In this document: one piece after another, positions 42,601 to 51,259 of the stretch
Layout: the number at the start of each line of letters is the position of its first letter
How positions within the stretch are numbered: the stretch's first letter is position 1
NCBI RefSeq assembly: GCF_000472865.1
Contig: NZ_AXAP01000036.1
Span: forward strand, 1-64,000
From: Bradyrhizobium elkanii WSM2783
GTDB lineage: Bacteria; Pseudomonadota; Alphaproteobacteria; Rhizobiales; Xanthobacteraceae
Length of the DNA: 64,000 nucleotides
Reading direction: 5' to 3'
Position numbers and translations under genes: made by a program
Notes under the pieces: generated by a model
What the model was told of the DNA's origin: nothing
The model's input: the letters and a program-made list of their open reading frames with translations, nothing else
The model's database searches: none

Positions 42601-42958
42601 ACAAACGACCAATCGCAAGCGCGCGATCGAAGCGTTCCAGGACGGCAACAGCGATGTCTTCCTCATCAGCCTGAAGGCCGGAGGCGTCGGGCTCAACCTG
42701 ACGGCGGCCGATACGGTGGTCATCTTCGATCCCTGGTGGAATCCGGCGGTCGAGGAACAGGCGATCGATCGCGCTCATCGTATCGGCCAGGACAAGCCAG
42801 TTTTCATCTATCGGCTGGTGGCATCGGGTACGATCGAGGAGAAGATGGACGAGCTCAAGGCGCGGAAGCGCGCCTTGGCCGACAGCCTGTTCGATCGCGA
42901 GGGACGCATCGGCGCGGCACTCACCGAAGAGGACGTGCGTGCGCTGTTCGAGGAATAG
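39632..42958 (+). CDS. SWIM-type SNF2/Swi2 helicase
   Basis: This 1108-residue protein has an N-terminal SWIM zinc finger (Cys85-x-Cys87...Cys92-x-His94 in GTCSCPIGANCKH), a ~480-residue middle, then a SNF2 ATPase: motif I DDMGLGKT with Lys678, motif II LDEAQ near 769-773, GTPVEN, and helicase C with LKAGGVGLNLTAADTV and EQAIDRAHRIGQ. It probably remodels or translocates on DNA in repair or transcription. Confidence 0.92.
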   Translation: MSVVEDFGQVLPDVVKTKDIYSFFSRSAFEKGYVYQAQGRVTGLEISDDLTRIRSKVRGGEPSPCRVDIELEFDHGRLIDLDGTCSCPIGANCKHVVATMLQALSGALPSEQKTDIGKTPVRSVPILPYDVTAWLDSIGAAMRGDDYPVDVTHRLLYCLQPAQAGTQMPLLGVSLLSVQMRKDGTFGSSPTRPNISGFSAERAPKYFRDTDIDILMRLTRERWAYYHPPRLQSLALLQQIIATGRAFWRDHKGRPLQWGEAREGRIDWQQASKQGVSPQLTVPGATALNAEPPVYIDEAAGVIGPVQLALPPRLSYQLLSAPVIPRAQVAEVARRLGERLPQLHRGLLPGTAAAAVKIDDDPIPILRLKRGREGPSAHFFHDRPERTAVAHLSFRYGPIEIEPRERENPLEAFQAGEVYTITRRRSKEKGTRKRLSEFDFREAKLIHPFLDAGHVDDLTFGEPHAWLDFLEFGVSELRAEGFDVLVDDDFPYRLVQSQGVFDAELESSGIDWFELALGVEIDGERRDLAPVLAALVATPNFTPDRIKQLAEAGDHFYLPLADGRHLSLAADRFLPLVLALHSLSLSGLFGDTSGKIRLSRADVVPLLALENGEFAFRGADSLRRLANLLRDRELSNPPLPANFRAELRTYQAQGLGWLDLLRESGLGGVLADDMGLGKTVQILALLSLEKARGHLSEPALVVAPTSLMTNWFNEAQKFAPDLRVLVLHGSDRKQSFAAIADHDLVLTTYPLIARDHEVLLSRDWHMAVLDEAQTIKNPNAATTRWLRGVKARHRFCLTGTPVENHLGELWSIMSFANPGYLGDKADFSRRWRIPIEKRTDTRRAAALAQRVKPFLLRRTKAEVVKELPAKSEIVERIALEGSQRDLYDSIRLSMSDKVRKAIQERGLAKSHIIVLEALLRLRQACCDPALLKLDDRAKRPSAKLERLMEMVIELLSEGRKIIVFSQFTSMIDLIRGRFDAEAIRYSVLTGQTTNRKRAIEAFQDGNSDVFLISLKAGGVGLNLTAADTVVIFDPWWNPAVEEQAIDRAHRIGQDKPVFIYRLVASGTIEEKMDELKARKRALADSLFDREGRIGAALTEEDVRALFEE

Positions 42959-43017
42959 CGAAACGGGACGGGTGCAAGGCCGAACAGGAAAGACTGTCTG
43001 ACGACGACGCGGTCGCG

Positions 43018-43398
43018 TCAGCTCGCGTATTGAGCGATGCCGTTGCCGAACGACCAGTTTTCCTTCTTGACCTCGACGAGGTTGATGAAGATGTCTTCAC
43101 GGCGTAGCCCGAGCGTGGTGTGCAGGCCGTCGGCGATCGCCTTGTAGAGCGCCTGCTTCTGCGCGGTGGTACGGCCTTCGTTCCAGGTGATCTGGATGAT
43201 CACGAGATCGTTGGTGCGGTGGATGCCGAGATAATCGGGATCGAACAGGAAGCCATCTGCGTCATGCTCGTTGAGGAGCTGGAACCGGTCTTTCTCCGGC
43301 ACGCCGACACTGATGAGTGCGTCATATACGATGCGGCCAATTTCCTGCCGGAACGCCGCGTCCTTGCCCTTGCGAAGATCGATGCGAACGAGGGGCAT
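43018..43398 (-). CDS. Tautomerase-family protein
   Basis: This 126-residue protein begins MPLVRIDLRKGKDAAFRQEIGRIVYDALISVGVPEKDRFQLLNEHDADGFLFDPDYLGIHRTNDLVIIQITWNEGRT. Pro after the initiator Met is the catalytic base of the tautomerase superfamily; the length fits the malonate-semialdehyde-decarboxylase-like branch. Soluble; natural substrate unknown. Confidence 0.85.
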   Translation of the reverse strand: MPLVRIDLRKGKDAAFRQEIGRIVYDALISVGVPEKDRFQLLNEHDADGFLFDPDYLGIHRTNDLVIIQITWNEGRTTAQKQALYKAIADGLHTTLGLRREDIFINLVEVKKENWSFGNGIAQYAS

Positions 43399-43544
43399 GT
43401 CCGTCTCCTGTTATCCGATGCGACTTCGTCGCGTCCGCCGCGGCGATCGTCTGCAGATGCTCGCAATTACATTAGCTGCATATGCTGGTATTGAAGATCA
43501 AGAGTTGCATCGTAGAATGTAACCGCAACAAACAAGGAGCGGAC

Positions 43545-44210
43545 GTGTCCTGCTATCTCGGTCTCGATGGATTTCGTGGCGGCTGGGTGGCGGCCTGGAT
43601 CGACGATCAGGGCGACCACGGCTTCGATTATTCGCCGCGCCTGGATCGGCTTCTTGCGGCCGCGCACAAGCGCGCCATGATCGACATGCCGATCGGCCTG
43701 ACGATGAAGGGGCACCGGACTTGCGATTTGCGTGCCCGCGAACTGGTCGGCGCTTTGGTGTTTCTCGGCGCGCGGCGCAATCTTTGGGAGTTTTCCGACC
43801 AAGCTTCGGCGAACCGCTACTATTGGCAGCACGAGGGCCCGGGCATGGGCGTGTCCTGCCAGCTCTGGAACATCAGGGACAAGATCAGGGAGGTCGACGA
43901 TTTCATTACGCCGGAGCGTCAGGCGACCATCGGCGAGGCACATCCGGAGCTGATCTTCCGAAATTTCAGCAAGCAGAACCGCCTCGAAGGTAAGAAGTCG
44001 GAGCGAGGCCGCGAGCAGCGCTTGAAACTGTTGGCCGAGCGGGGCTTCGTCAAGCTTTCAAGTTGGCTGGCGCAACGTAGCGGCACCGGGATCGGACGCG
44101 ACGATCTGATCGATGCCTGTGCCTGCGCGGCGGCGGCCCGCGACAGCAACGCGCGGCTCGGCGGCGATGAGATCGACGTTCGCGGCTTGCGGATGGAGAT
44201 CAACTACTGA
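43545..44210 (+). CDS. DUF429-family protein
   Basis: This 221-residue protein starts at GTG (VSCYLGLDGFRGGWVAAWIDD) with AAGGAG five bases before it. LGLDGFRGGWVAA, AMIDMPIGL and the late GRDDLIDACACAAAAR match DUF429, an RNase-H-like fold with predicted nuclease activity. The acidic residues Asp (LGLD), Asp (IDMP) and DD (GRDDL) are the likely metal ligands. Confidence 0.8.
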   Translation: MSCYLGLDGFRGGWVAAWIDDQGDHGFDYSPRLDRLLAAAHKRAMIDMPIGLTMKGHRTCDLRARELVGALVFLGARRNLWEFSDQASANRYYWQHEGPGMGVSCQLWNIRDKIREVDDFITPERQATIGEAHPELIFRNFSKQNRLEGKKSERGREQRLKLLAERGFVKLSSWLAQRSGTGIGRDDLIDACACAAAARDSNARLGGDEIDVRGLRMEINY

Positions 44211-44223
44211 GAAACCAAGCGCT

Positions 44224-44394
44224 TCACTTCCGCGTAACTTCCGGGAAGATCCACATCGCGATCACCATGAATGGCGCGAGCACCATGATCGCGATCTTCG
44301 GACCATGCTGCCCGATCGAGTCCTGGTAGAAATAGGCAGCGCAAGCGACGAGCAGCACGATGATCGATAGGGCTGTCTTGATCGGGAAGGGCAT
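44224..44394 (-). CDS. Small two-helix membrane protein
   Basis: This 56-residue protein, MPFPIKTALSIIVLLVACAAYFYQDSIGQHGPKIAIMVLAPFMVIAMWIFPEVTRK, has two membrane helices (8-22, 34-50). GAGGAG lies seven bases before ATG 44394. It starts 12 bp after the next gene upstream (44407), so both are likely one operon with the hydroxylase. Function unknown. Confidence 0.75.
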   Translation of the reverse strand: MPFPIKTALSIIVLLVACAAYFYQDSIGQHGPKIAIMVLAPFMVIAMWIFPEVTRK

Positions 44395-44406
44395 CGGCAC
44401 ACTCCT

Positions 44407-44808
44407 CTATGAGGCGGTAAACCCCTGCAGCGGGGAGAGCATCAGCGCGAGCGCGGCGATCTGGACCAGGCCAAGGACGGCGAGCCCGCTGCGGCTGTCG
44501 CGCCACGCACCCGGAATGACCTGAAACACCGCGGGAATGAACAGGAAGATCAGGCCGCCGAACACCACGACGGAGGTCCAGCGCAGCATCTCGTGTGCGA
44601 ACAAGATCACACCCGCGAGCAGGATCACGAGTAACGCGAGATTGGCGAGCACGAGCACCCCGCCGGCGGCGCCCGCGATCGATTGCGGCCTGGCGCTTGG
44701 CGGAAACATGCCGACCAGCGTGAAGAAGCTGAGGCAGCAGGCTGCGAAGGCTGCCGCGAACAGCACCAGCGCGAGGCCATTCGGCTCGATGCCGGCCATG
44801 GTGGTCAC
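44407..44808 (-). CDS. Small membrane protein in hydroxylase operon
   Basis: This 133-residue protein has four membrane helices (ALVLFAAAFAACCLSFFTLVG; GVLVLANLALLVILLAGVILF; SVVVFGGLIFLFIPAVFQVI; GLAVLGLVQIAALALML). Its start overlaps the stop of the hydroxylase gene (44805-44808), showing coupling. No family recognised; possibly a partner of the hydroxylase. Confidence 0.7.
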   Translation of the reverse strand: MTTMAGIEPNGLALVLFAAAFAACCLSFFTLVGMFPPSARPQSIAGAAGGVLVLANLALLVILLAGVILFAHEMLRWTSVVVFGGLIFLFIPAVFQVIPGAWRDSRSGLAVLGLVQIAALALMLSPLQGFTAS

Positions 44809-45596
44809 TCCGCCGGCACGGAGCTTACGGCCGGATCGATCCGCGGGGTACGCGCGGTCTTGCGCATGTTGCGCTTGACGAAGCGCGTCTCGTAGCCGTT
44901 GAAGAGATGACCGAGCAGGCCGCGATCGAGATCGGACGTGCCGAACAGCCAGTCCATGATCGGGAAGGTGAGGTTCATGTTACGCTCCATCATGATCGAT
45001 TGGTCGTGATGGGCGGTGTGATGACGGCGGATGGTGTTCACCATCGGCACGTTGCGGACGAACCAGTTCTCCTCGACATGGCAGCAGAAATGCATGAACT
45101 CATAGATCAGGTACATCGACGTCGTCGTCGCGATCAGGAGCCATCCGACATTGGCCGAGATGAGATAGCCGGCGACAATCGCGAGCGGGATCGACATCAG
45201 GGTGAAGGTCGCGAGGGCGTAAGGCGGGAAGAAGGTCACGCGCCAATCATGATGGTCGGCGAAGCGCATCTCCTGATCGGTGAAGAACTGGTGATGCATC
45301 AAGGTGTGGCGGTTATAGATCGCGCGGAACGCCTTGATCTGCGAGGGGCGGTGCATCACGTAGCGGTGGATCCACCACTCGAAGAAATTCGCGCCCAGGA
45401 AAGTCACGGGGACGATCAGCAATTCCCATGCGCGCAGGTCGCGGACATTGGCGAGGTAGATGTAGAGCGCGGTGAAGCCGATCACGTAGATGATGAAGAC
45501 GTGCAGCCAGCCATTGTACCAGCCGGCGACCCGCTCGCGGTAAGTTTCACGGTAGCGGCGCTGCCGATCCGACATGGCGGTTGATGCGAGTTCCAT
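44805..45596 (-). CDS. Fatty-acid hydroxylase / sterol-desaturase-family membrane enzyme
   Basis: This 263-residue di-iron membrane enzyme has histidine boxes HRYVMH, HTLMHHQFF, HFCCHVEEN and HHTAHHD and several membrane helices. The family hydroxylates or desaturates lipids or carotenoids with O2. GGGAGG eight bases before ATG 45596 decides the start; ATG 45629 would add eleven residues. The next two genes are small membrane proteins in the same operon. Confidence 0.85.
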   Translation of the reverse strand: MELASTAMSDRQRRYRETYRERVAGWYNGWLHVFIIYVIGFTALYIYLANVRDLRAWELLIVPVTFLGANFFEWWIHRYVMHRPSQIKAFRAIYNRHTLMHHQFFTDQEMRFADHHDWRVTFFPPYALATFTLMSIPLAIVAGYLISANVGWLLIATTTSMYLIYEFMHFCCHVEENWFVRNVPMVNTIRRHHTAHHDQSIMMERNMNLTFPIMDWLFGTSDLDRGLLGHLFNGYETRFVKRNMRKTARTPRIDPAVSSVPAE

Positions 45597-45713
45597 GGCC
45601 GACCTCCCGATGTCGAACTTGGATGACATTTGAATTTGCGTGTGATATATCACTAATCTATCAATACTGCAAGATGGCGAGTAACGCCTTGAGATGTCGG
45701 GGAGGAACCACGC

Positions 45714-46037
45714 ATGAAAAGATTTTGCGGAGACCGCACCATCGACGGAGTCGTGGTCACGGTGGATGGCCGGCCGCTCGATCAGAGGCTTGATCTGCAC
45801 CGCTACACCGCGAACGGTTTTGAATGGAGCTACGAGGGGGAGGAGCCGCGACAACTGGCGCTGGCGATCCTGGCCGAGCACTTGAACGATGACGCCACGG
45901 CAAAATCGCTGGTCGAGCCGTTCATGAAGGCGGTGGTTGCCAATTTCGGCAACGAGTGGGAAATGAGTTCCGCCGATATCGACGCGGCGCTGGCGGCGCT
46001 GCGGAAAAACAGTGGTGCTTTTCGGGCCGCATCCTGA
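45714..46037 (+). CDS. DUF6166-type small protein
   Basis: This 107-residue protein, MKRFCGDRTIDGVVVTVDGRPLDQRLDLHRYTANGFEWSYEGEEPRQLALAILAEHLNDDATAKSLVEPFMKAVVANFGNEWEMSSADIDAAL, matches the DUF6166 family, soluble and of unknown function. FEWSYEGEEPRQLALAIL is the typical core. It lies 26 bp before the alcohol dehydrogenase, possibly co-transcribed. Confidence 0.7.
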   Translation: MKRFCGDRTIDGVVVTVDGRPLDQRLDLHRYTANGFEWSYEGEEPRQLALAILAEHLNDDATAKSLVEPFMKAVVANFGNEWEMSSADIDAALAALRKNSGAFRAAS

Positions 46038-46063
46038 AACAGGGCGGGGCGGGAGATCTGGAA

Positions 46064-47173
46064 GTGGGGCTCAAATACACGGCGGCGGTGCTGCACGCGC
46101 CGAAATCGCCGCTCGTCATCGAGACGGTCGAGGCGGGCGAACTCGCGGCCGAGGACGTGCTCGTCCGCGTCAAGGCGGTGGGGCTTTGCCATACAGATCT
46201 CGAAGTAATCGAAGGCAGCCTGCGCAATCCGATGCCGATGCTGCTCGGTCATGAAGCGTCCGGCGTCGTCGAGCAGGTCGGGCCGAATGCGCGCGGCGTC
46301 GCGGTCGGCGACCACGTCGTCCTCTCCTGGAATCCGCATTGCGGGCATTGCTTCTATTGCGATCGCGACCTGCCGATCCTCTGCGAATCCTACCTGGGAC
46401 AGGCGCCGCTCGCGGTGCAATTCGACGGACGCAGTCGCGCCAGGCTGGGCGACGGGCGTGAGCTCAAGCATTTGATGTATCTCGGCGCGCTCGCTGAATA
46501 CTGCATCGTGCCGGCGCAACAGGCGATCGTGGTGCCGAAGGAGCTTGCCTTCGATCAAGCCTGCCTGATCGGTTGCGGCGTCATGACCGGCGTGGGCGCC
46601 ACGCTCAATGTCGCGTCCATCCACTACGGCGACAGCGTGATGGTGATCGGATGCGGCGCGGTCGGCCTTGCGGCCGTGCAAGGCGCGCGTATGGCCGGCG
46701 CCGGCATCGTCATTGCCGTCGATCTCGACGACAACAAACTCGATCTGGCCAAGCAGCTTGGGGCAACGCACGCGATCAACGCCGCCAAAGAGGACGTGAT
46801 CGATCTCTCGCGTCAATTGACCGATGGCCGCGGCGTCGACGTCGTTCTGGAGTCGGCCGGCAGTGCGCGTGCATTTCGGATGACGAGTGAGGCGGTGCGG
46901 CCGGGCGGCGAGGTCATCTGGCTCGGCAAGATCGATGTCGCGCAGGACGTCGCGTTTCGATGGGGTTCCTTGATGCAGGAAAAGCGCATCCGGCGCTCGA
47001 GCTATGGCGGCGCGCGGCCGCCGCGCGACTTTCCGATGCTGGCGCAGGCCGCACTCGACGGCCGCCTCAAGCTGGATCAGTTGATCACCGCGCGCATCTC
47101 GCTCGAAGATGTCAACGCGGGTTTCGAGGCGCTGCGACGCGGCGCTGCGATCCGCAGCGTCGTGCTGCTCTAG
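46064..47173 (+). CDS. Zinc-dependent alcohol dehydrogenase
   Basis: This 369-residue MDR enzyme has catalytic zinc ligands Cys42 (GLCHTD) and His63-Glu64 (GHEASG), the four-Cys structural zinc lobe Cys93/96/99/107 (PHCGHCFYCDRDLPILC), and the NAD site GCGAVGLAA near 198. Close to class-III-like aryl- or formaldehyde-type dehydrogenases. GTG 46064 has GGGAG eight bases upstream. It converges on the GntR gene. Confidence 0.88.
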   Translation: MGLKYTAAVLHAPKSPLVIETVEAGELAAEDVLVRVKAVGLCHTDLEVIEGSLRNPMPMLLGHEASGVVEQVGPNARGVAVGDHVVLSWNPHCGHCFYCDRDLPILCESYLGQAPLAVQFDGRSRARLGDGRELKHLMYLGALAEYCIVPAQQAIVVPKELAFDQACLIGCGVMTGVGATLNVASIHYGDSVMVIGCGAVGLAAVQGARMAGAGIVIAVDLDDNKLDLAKQLGATHAINAAKEDVIDLSRQLTDGRGVDVVLESAGSARAFRMTSEAVRPGGEVIWLGKIDVAQDVAFRWGSLMQEKRIRRSSYGGARPPRDFPMLAQAALDGRLKLDQLITARISLEDVNAGFEALRRGAAIRSVVLL

Positions 47174-47233
47174 ATTTTTTGACGCGTTTTCTTCACGCGA
47201 ACCGGTATCCACTTCGCTCGAAAACGCTCTGGA

Positions 47234-47989
47234 TCACGTCTCGATGGTCTTGCGGGTGAAGCTTTCGATGTAGTCGAGCAGGCGATCGGACGCTTTCGCT
47301 GCGGCTTCCGGATCGCGTGCGGCGATCCGCTCGGCGACGTCGGCGTGCAGGCGCGCCGACAGCGGCAGGTCGCCGACTTCCCGGTAGTGCTGGTACCAGA
47401 AGCGGCGGGACAGGCCGTGCATCAGGCCCATGGCGCGGGAGGCGAACTCGTTTCTCGCGGCCTGGCTGACCAGCTCGTTGAAGGCGCGATCGAGCCGCAT
47501 GAAGGTCATGTCGTCGGCCTCATCCGAGGCGCGACGCATGTCCCCGGCAATGGTCGTAAACTGAGCGATTTCCTCCGGCGTTGCGCGCTCGGCAGCGCCG
47601 CGCGCCATCAGCCGCTCGAGCTCGCGGCGTACCTCCAGCAGACGCATCTGAGTCCTGAGGTTGATCTGCGACACCAGGATGCCCCGTCGCGGCAGGATGA
47701 CGACGAGGCCGTCGCGGGCCAGCCGCTGCAGCGCCTCCCGGATCGGGGTGCGGCCGATGCCCAGTTTCGCCGCCAGCGACTGTTCCGACAGGATGGTCTC
47801 GGGCGGCAAGGCAAGGGTAACGATCAGTTCCTCGAGTTGCCGATAGGCGCGGTCGGTCAACGTCGCCTGATCGCGCTCGTCGCGTTCGAGGTCGACGCTA
47901 CGCGGCACGTCGCGCGAGTCTGGCTCGCTCTTCCTGGAGCTGGCAGTCTTGCTGGTGCGGGCTCGTGGGGTTCGCCTGTCCGCGGCCAT
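47234..47989 (-). CDS. GntR-family (FadR/FCD) regulator
   Basis: This 251-residue protein has a ~40-residue basic tail, then a winged HTH (ATLTDRAYRQLEELIVTLALPPETILSEQSLAAKLGIGRTPIREALQRLARDGLVVILPRRGILVSQ). An all-helical FCD effector domain follows. It probably regulates catabolic or transport genes, perhaps the adjacent dehydrogenase or dctA. Confidence 0.87.
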   Translation of the reverse strand: MAADRRTPRARTSKTASSRKSEPDSRDVPRSVDLERDERDQATLTDRAYRQLEELIVTLALPPETILSEQSLAAKLGIGRTPIREALQRLARDGLVVILPRRGILVSQINLRTQMRLLEVRRELERLMARGAAERATPEEIAQFTTIAGDMRRASDEADDMTFMRLDRAFNELVSQAARNEFASRAMGLMHGLSRRFWYQHYREVGDLPLSARLHADVAERIAARDPEAAAKASDRLLDYIESFTRKTIET

Positions 47990-47999
47990 CTGCCGTGAT

Positions 48000-48549
48000 T
48001 CTCCCTTTGCTCGTCACGACGATATTTCACGCGTGACGAAGAGGGTCAATCGGGCGTCGGTGTGGCCATCGTGGCCGCGATGCGTTCGATCAATGCGAGA
48101 TGCTTTCGAGCGTTCGACCGTTGGCTTTCTGGCCCAGCGGGAGCACGACAGGGGCGATCGCGGACGTCTATGAGGTCGATGTCGCGACGTCCGCGCGTGG
48201 AGGGTGGATTGCTCCGCGGCGCTCTCAATGACGACGGAGAAGGCGCGCGATCACATCTATCCCTCAGCCTGAGGAGGCTGCTCCGCAGCCGTCTCGAAGG
48301 CCGAGGCCACCGGCGGGGCCTCATCCTTCGAGACGGCACGAAGGCGCGCTCCTCGGGATGAGGGTCTGGCAGCAGTGCCGTCGCGGCCTTTCGGGTTTTC
48401 TCGAAAGATTGTGCTCGCGCAACGTGCTAGGCTAGCGAGGTTAGGGTCGATTATTCCGCAAAGCAGCATGAACAGGAACGTGCATTGTTCGCGGCGCTAC
48501 CTCATTCCATGATGGCGCCATCCTGATCCCTCCATCCGGCAGAGCTATC
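48000..48549. other. Intergenic region with REP-like hairpin
   Basis: No gene is supported. GCCGTCTCGAAGGCCGAGGC (48288-48307) pairs with GCCTCATCCTTCGAGACGGC (48318-48337) in 18 of 20 positions around a ten-base loop; this is a typical Bradyrhizobium intergenic repeat. The remaining ~180 bp before 48550 presumably hold the dctA promoter. Confidence 0.65.
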
Positions 48550-49872
48550 ATGACAGCAGAAGCGATCCGCCCCGCCGCCCATCACCATCCCTGGTACAAG
48601 GTCCTCTACATCCAGGTCCTGATCGCGATCGCGCTTGGCATCCTGCTCGGCCATTTCTATCCCTCGCTCGGCAAGGAGATGAAGCCGCTCGGTGACGGCT
48701 TCATCGCGCTGATCAAGATGATGATTGCGCCGGTGATCTTCTGCACCGTCGTGCACGGCATCTCCTCGATGGGGGACCTCAAGCGCGTCGGTCGCGTCGG
48801 CCTGAAGGCTCTGATCTATTTCGAGACGGTCTCGACCGTGGCGCTGGCGGTCGGCCTCATCGTCGGCAGGACCCTGCAGCCCGGGAGCGGCTTCAACATC
48901 GATCCGTCCTCAATCGATGCCAAATCGGTCGCGACCTACGTGACCAAGGCGAAAGAGGAGGGGATCGTTGCCCATCTGATGGCGATCATTCCCGACAGCT
49001 TCTTCGGCGCGCTGGCGCGCGGCGACCTCCTGCAGGTGCTGTTGATCTCGATTCTATCAGGCTTTGCCATCGCCTTCATGGGCAAGGCCGGCGAGCCGAT
49101 CGCGTATGCGATCGACCAGGCCGCCAAAGTGTTCTTCGGTGTGATCCGCATCATCGTGCGCGTCGCGCCGCTCGGCGCGTTCGGTGCGATGGCGTTCACC
49201 GTCGGCGCCTACGGGCTGGGCTCGCTCTGGAATCTGGTGGCGCTGATCGGCACCTTCTATTTGACCAGCGCGCTGTTCGTCCTGATCGTGCTCGGCTCGA
49301 TCGCGCGGCTCTCGGGATTCTCGATCATCCGCTTCATCGGCTACATCAAGGACGAGCTGTTGATCGTGCTCGGCACCTCATCGTCGGAGACGGTGTTGCC
49401 GCAGATGATCCAGAAGATGGAGCATCTCGGTGCCTCGCGCCCGGTGGTCGGCCTCGTCATCCCGACCGGCTACAGCTTCAATCTCGACGGCACCAACATC
49501 TACATGACGCTGGCGACGCTGTTCCTGGCACAGGCGACCAACACGCCTCTGACCATCTGGCAGGAACTCGGCATTCTGGGCATCGCCATGATCACCTCAA
49601 AGGGGGCGTCCGGCGTCACCGGGGCGGGCTTCATCACGCTGGCGGCAACCTTGTCCATCGTGCCTGACATCCCGATCCAGTCGCTCGCCATCCTCGTCGG
49701 CATCGACAAGTTCATGAGCGAGTGCCGCGCGCTCACCAATTTGATCGGCAACGGCGTCGCCTGCGTCGTCATCAGTCTCTCGGAGGGCGAGCTCGACAAG
49801 GCGAAGCTGCACGAGACCATGGCAAACCCCCTCGAACTCGGCGAGGCGCTCGAGCCGGGCGGCGGCTCGTAG
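48550..49872 (+). CDS. dctA: C4-dicarboxylate:cation symporter DctA
   Basis: This 440-residue inner-membrane protein is a DAACS-family symporter: PWYKVLYIQVLIAIALGILLGHFYP, GDGFIALIKMMIAPVIFCTVVHGI, LIVLGTSSSETVLPQM (serine-rich re-entrant motif), PTGYSFNLDGTNIYM and ITSKGASGVTGAGFI. It imports succinate, malate and fumarate. In rhizobia DctA feeds nitrogen-fixing bacteroids. No dctBD sensor pair lies beside it. Confidence 0.93.
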   Translation: MTAEAIRPAAHHHPWYKVLYIQVLIAIALGILLGHFYPSLGKEMKPLGDGFIALIKMMIAPVIFCTVVHGISSMGDLKRVGRVGLKALIYFETVSTVALAVGLIVGRTLQPGSGFNIDPSSIDAKSVATYVTKAKEEGIVAHLMAIIPDSFFGALARGDLLQVLLISILSGFAIAFMGKAGEPIAYAIDQAAKVFFGVIRIIVRVAPLGAFGAMAFTVGAYGLGSLWNLVALIGTFYLTSALFVLIVLGSIARLSGFSIIRFIGYIKDELLIVLGTSSSETVLPQMIQKMEHLGASRPVVGLVIPTGYSFNLDGTNIYMTLATLFLAQATNTPLTIWQELGILGIAMITSKGASGVTGAGFITLAATLSIVPDIPIQSLAILVGIDKFMSECRALTNLIGNGVACVVISLSEGELDKAKLHETMANPLELGEALEPGGGS

Positions 49873-50021
49873 CGACGCCATAATGCATAACCAGCTGGGT
49901 ATAGCAAAAAGCGTGTGGCACGCTTGCTATGGCCGGCGGGCGCCGCTCCACGTGCCCGCTTGACTGACGCATATCTCGCCGGTTATAGATCGATCAATAG
50001 CCAACGGGTTATCGATCCCAA

Positions 50022-50345
50022 ATGCCAAACGCGCACGATGAGCTCTTCAGGGCGCTCGCCGATCCGACCCGGCGGGCCATCTTTGAGCGATTGTGCCGCG
50101 AAGGAGAGCAGACGGTCGGGGCTCTGACGGCTCTGGCCGGGGTCTCGCAACCGGCCGTCTCGAAGCACCTTGTCGTTCTGAAGCATGCGGGACTCGTGCG
50201 CGACCGCCACGAAGGCCGCCAGACGCACTACAGCGCGCAGCTCGGCGCGTTAGCCCCGCTGATCGACTGGACCAGCCAGATGGCCGGCTTCTGGCAAAGC
50301 CGGTTCGACCACCTCGAAGATCTGCTCAAAAGGATGGACCAATGA
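50022..50345 (+). CDS. ArsR-family repressor
   Basis: This 107-residue winged-helix protein has LFRALADPTRRAIFERLCREGEQTVGALTALAGVSQPAVSKHLVVLKHAGLVRDRHEGRQTHYSAQ. No metal-binding Cys cluster is present, so it is a non-metal ArsR of the type paired with AHSA1/SRPBCC genes. Its stop overlaps the next start (ATGA). Confidence 0.88.
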   Translation: MPNAHDELFRALADPTRRAIFERLCREGEQTVGALTALAGVSQPAVSKHLVVLKHAGLVRDRHEGRQTHYSAQLGALAPLIDWTSQMAGFWQSRFDHLEDLLKRMDQ

Positions 50346-50773
50346 CCAACATTGCGACCGAAACGCGCTCCGTCATTGTCGAACGCGAGATACCTCATCC
50401 GCCGGAAAAGATCTGGCGCGCGCTCACGCAACCGCATCTGATCGAGGAATGGCTGATGAAGAACGACTTCAAGGCAGTCGTGGGTCACCGTTTCAATCTT
50501 CGCGGCGAGTGGGGCGGCGTGCTCGACTGCGAGGTCCTCGCGATCGAGCCGAACAAGGCGCTGTCCTACACCTGGAATTTTGTGCACGACGATGCCGCCT
50601 TCAACCTGAAGAGCGTGGTGACCTTTACCCTCACGCCAACGAGCACGGGCACTCATCTGCGTATGGAGCAGTCGGGCTTCCGTCTCGATCAGAAGCAGGC
50701 CTACGGCGGCGCCCACGCCGGGTGGCAGCAGTTCTTTGCGAATCTGGAGCAGGTGTTGGCGCGGACGGATTGA
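50342..50773 (+). CDS. SRPBCC (AHSA1-like) protein
   Basis: This 143-residue protein matches the START/SRPBCC Aha1-like family: VEREIPHPPEKIWRALTQPHLIEEWLMKNDFKAVVGHRFNLRG...EQSGFRL...GGAHAGWQQFFANLEQVL. It probably binds a small hydrophobic ligand. It is co-translated with the ArsR gene, a very common bacterial pair. Confidence 0.88.
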   Translation: MTNIATETRSVIVEREIPHPPEKIWRALTQPHLIEEWLMKNDFKAVVGHRFNLRGEWGGVLDCEVLAIEPNKALSYTWNFVHDDAAFNLKSVVTFTLTPTSTGTHLRMEQSGFRLDQKQAYGGAHAGWQQFFANLEQVLARTD

Positions 50774-50791
50774 CGTCTGCAGGTGAATGCG

Positions 50792-51241
50792 ATGGCGAGA
50801 AAAACTCCCGTGAAGAAGGCGACAACCACGACGGTCAAGAGCAAGAATGGCTCGAAAGAAGGAGGCTCGCCCTCTCAACTGATCGATGCGAGAATCAAGG
50901 ATCTGGGCGATTGGCGGGGCGAGACGCTTGCTCGAGTCCGCAATCTCATCAAGCAGGCCGATCCCGAAGTGGTCGAAGAGTGGAAGTGGAGAGGCGTTCC
51001 GGTATGGGAGCATGGTGGGATCATCTGCACCGGCGAGACCTATAAGAGCGTCGTCAAGATGACCTTCGCCAAGGGCGCGTCATTGGAGGACCCTTCAGGC
51101 CTCTTCAACTCCAGCCTCGAAGGCAACACCAGGCGTGCGATCGACATCCATGAGGGCGACAAGATCAACGAAGCGGCGTTGAAGGCGCTCATTCGCGCCG
51201 CCGTGGCGCTGAACCTCTCTAAGAAACCAAAGAGGGCTTGA
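50792..51241 (+). CDS. DUF1801-domain protein
   Basis: This 149-residue protein has a basic Lys/Thr-rich N-terminal tail (ARKTPVKKATTTTVKSKNGSK), then DUF1801: LIKQADPEVVEEWKWRGVPVWEHGGIICTGETYKSVVKMTFAKGASLEDP...RAIDIHEGDKINEAALKALIRAAVAL. Function unknown; the fold is YdhG-like. It follows the SRPBCC gene by 18 bp. Confidence 0.82.
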   Translation: MARKTPVKKATTTTVKSKNGSKEGGSPSQLIDARIKDLGDWRGETLARVRNLIKQADPEVVEEWKWRGVPVWEHGGIICTGETYKSVVKMTFAKGASLEDPSGLFNSSLEGNTRRAIDIHEGDKINEAALKALIRAAVALNLSKKPKRA

Positions 51242-51259
51242 GGAGTCAGCGAAGACGCA

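Noticed and set aside
41330..42778. 482-residue minus-strand ORF
   Set aside because: It is antisense to the SNF2 helicase motor domain. Long antisense frames are expected at high GC.
45830..47212. 460-residue minus-strand ORF
   Set aside because: It is antisense to the zinc alcohol dehydrogenase and the DUF6166 gene, with no recognisable fold.
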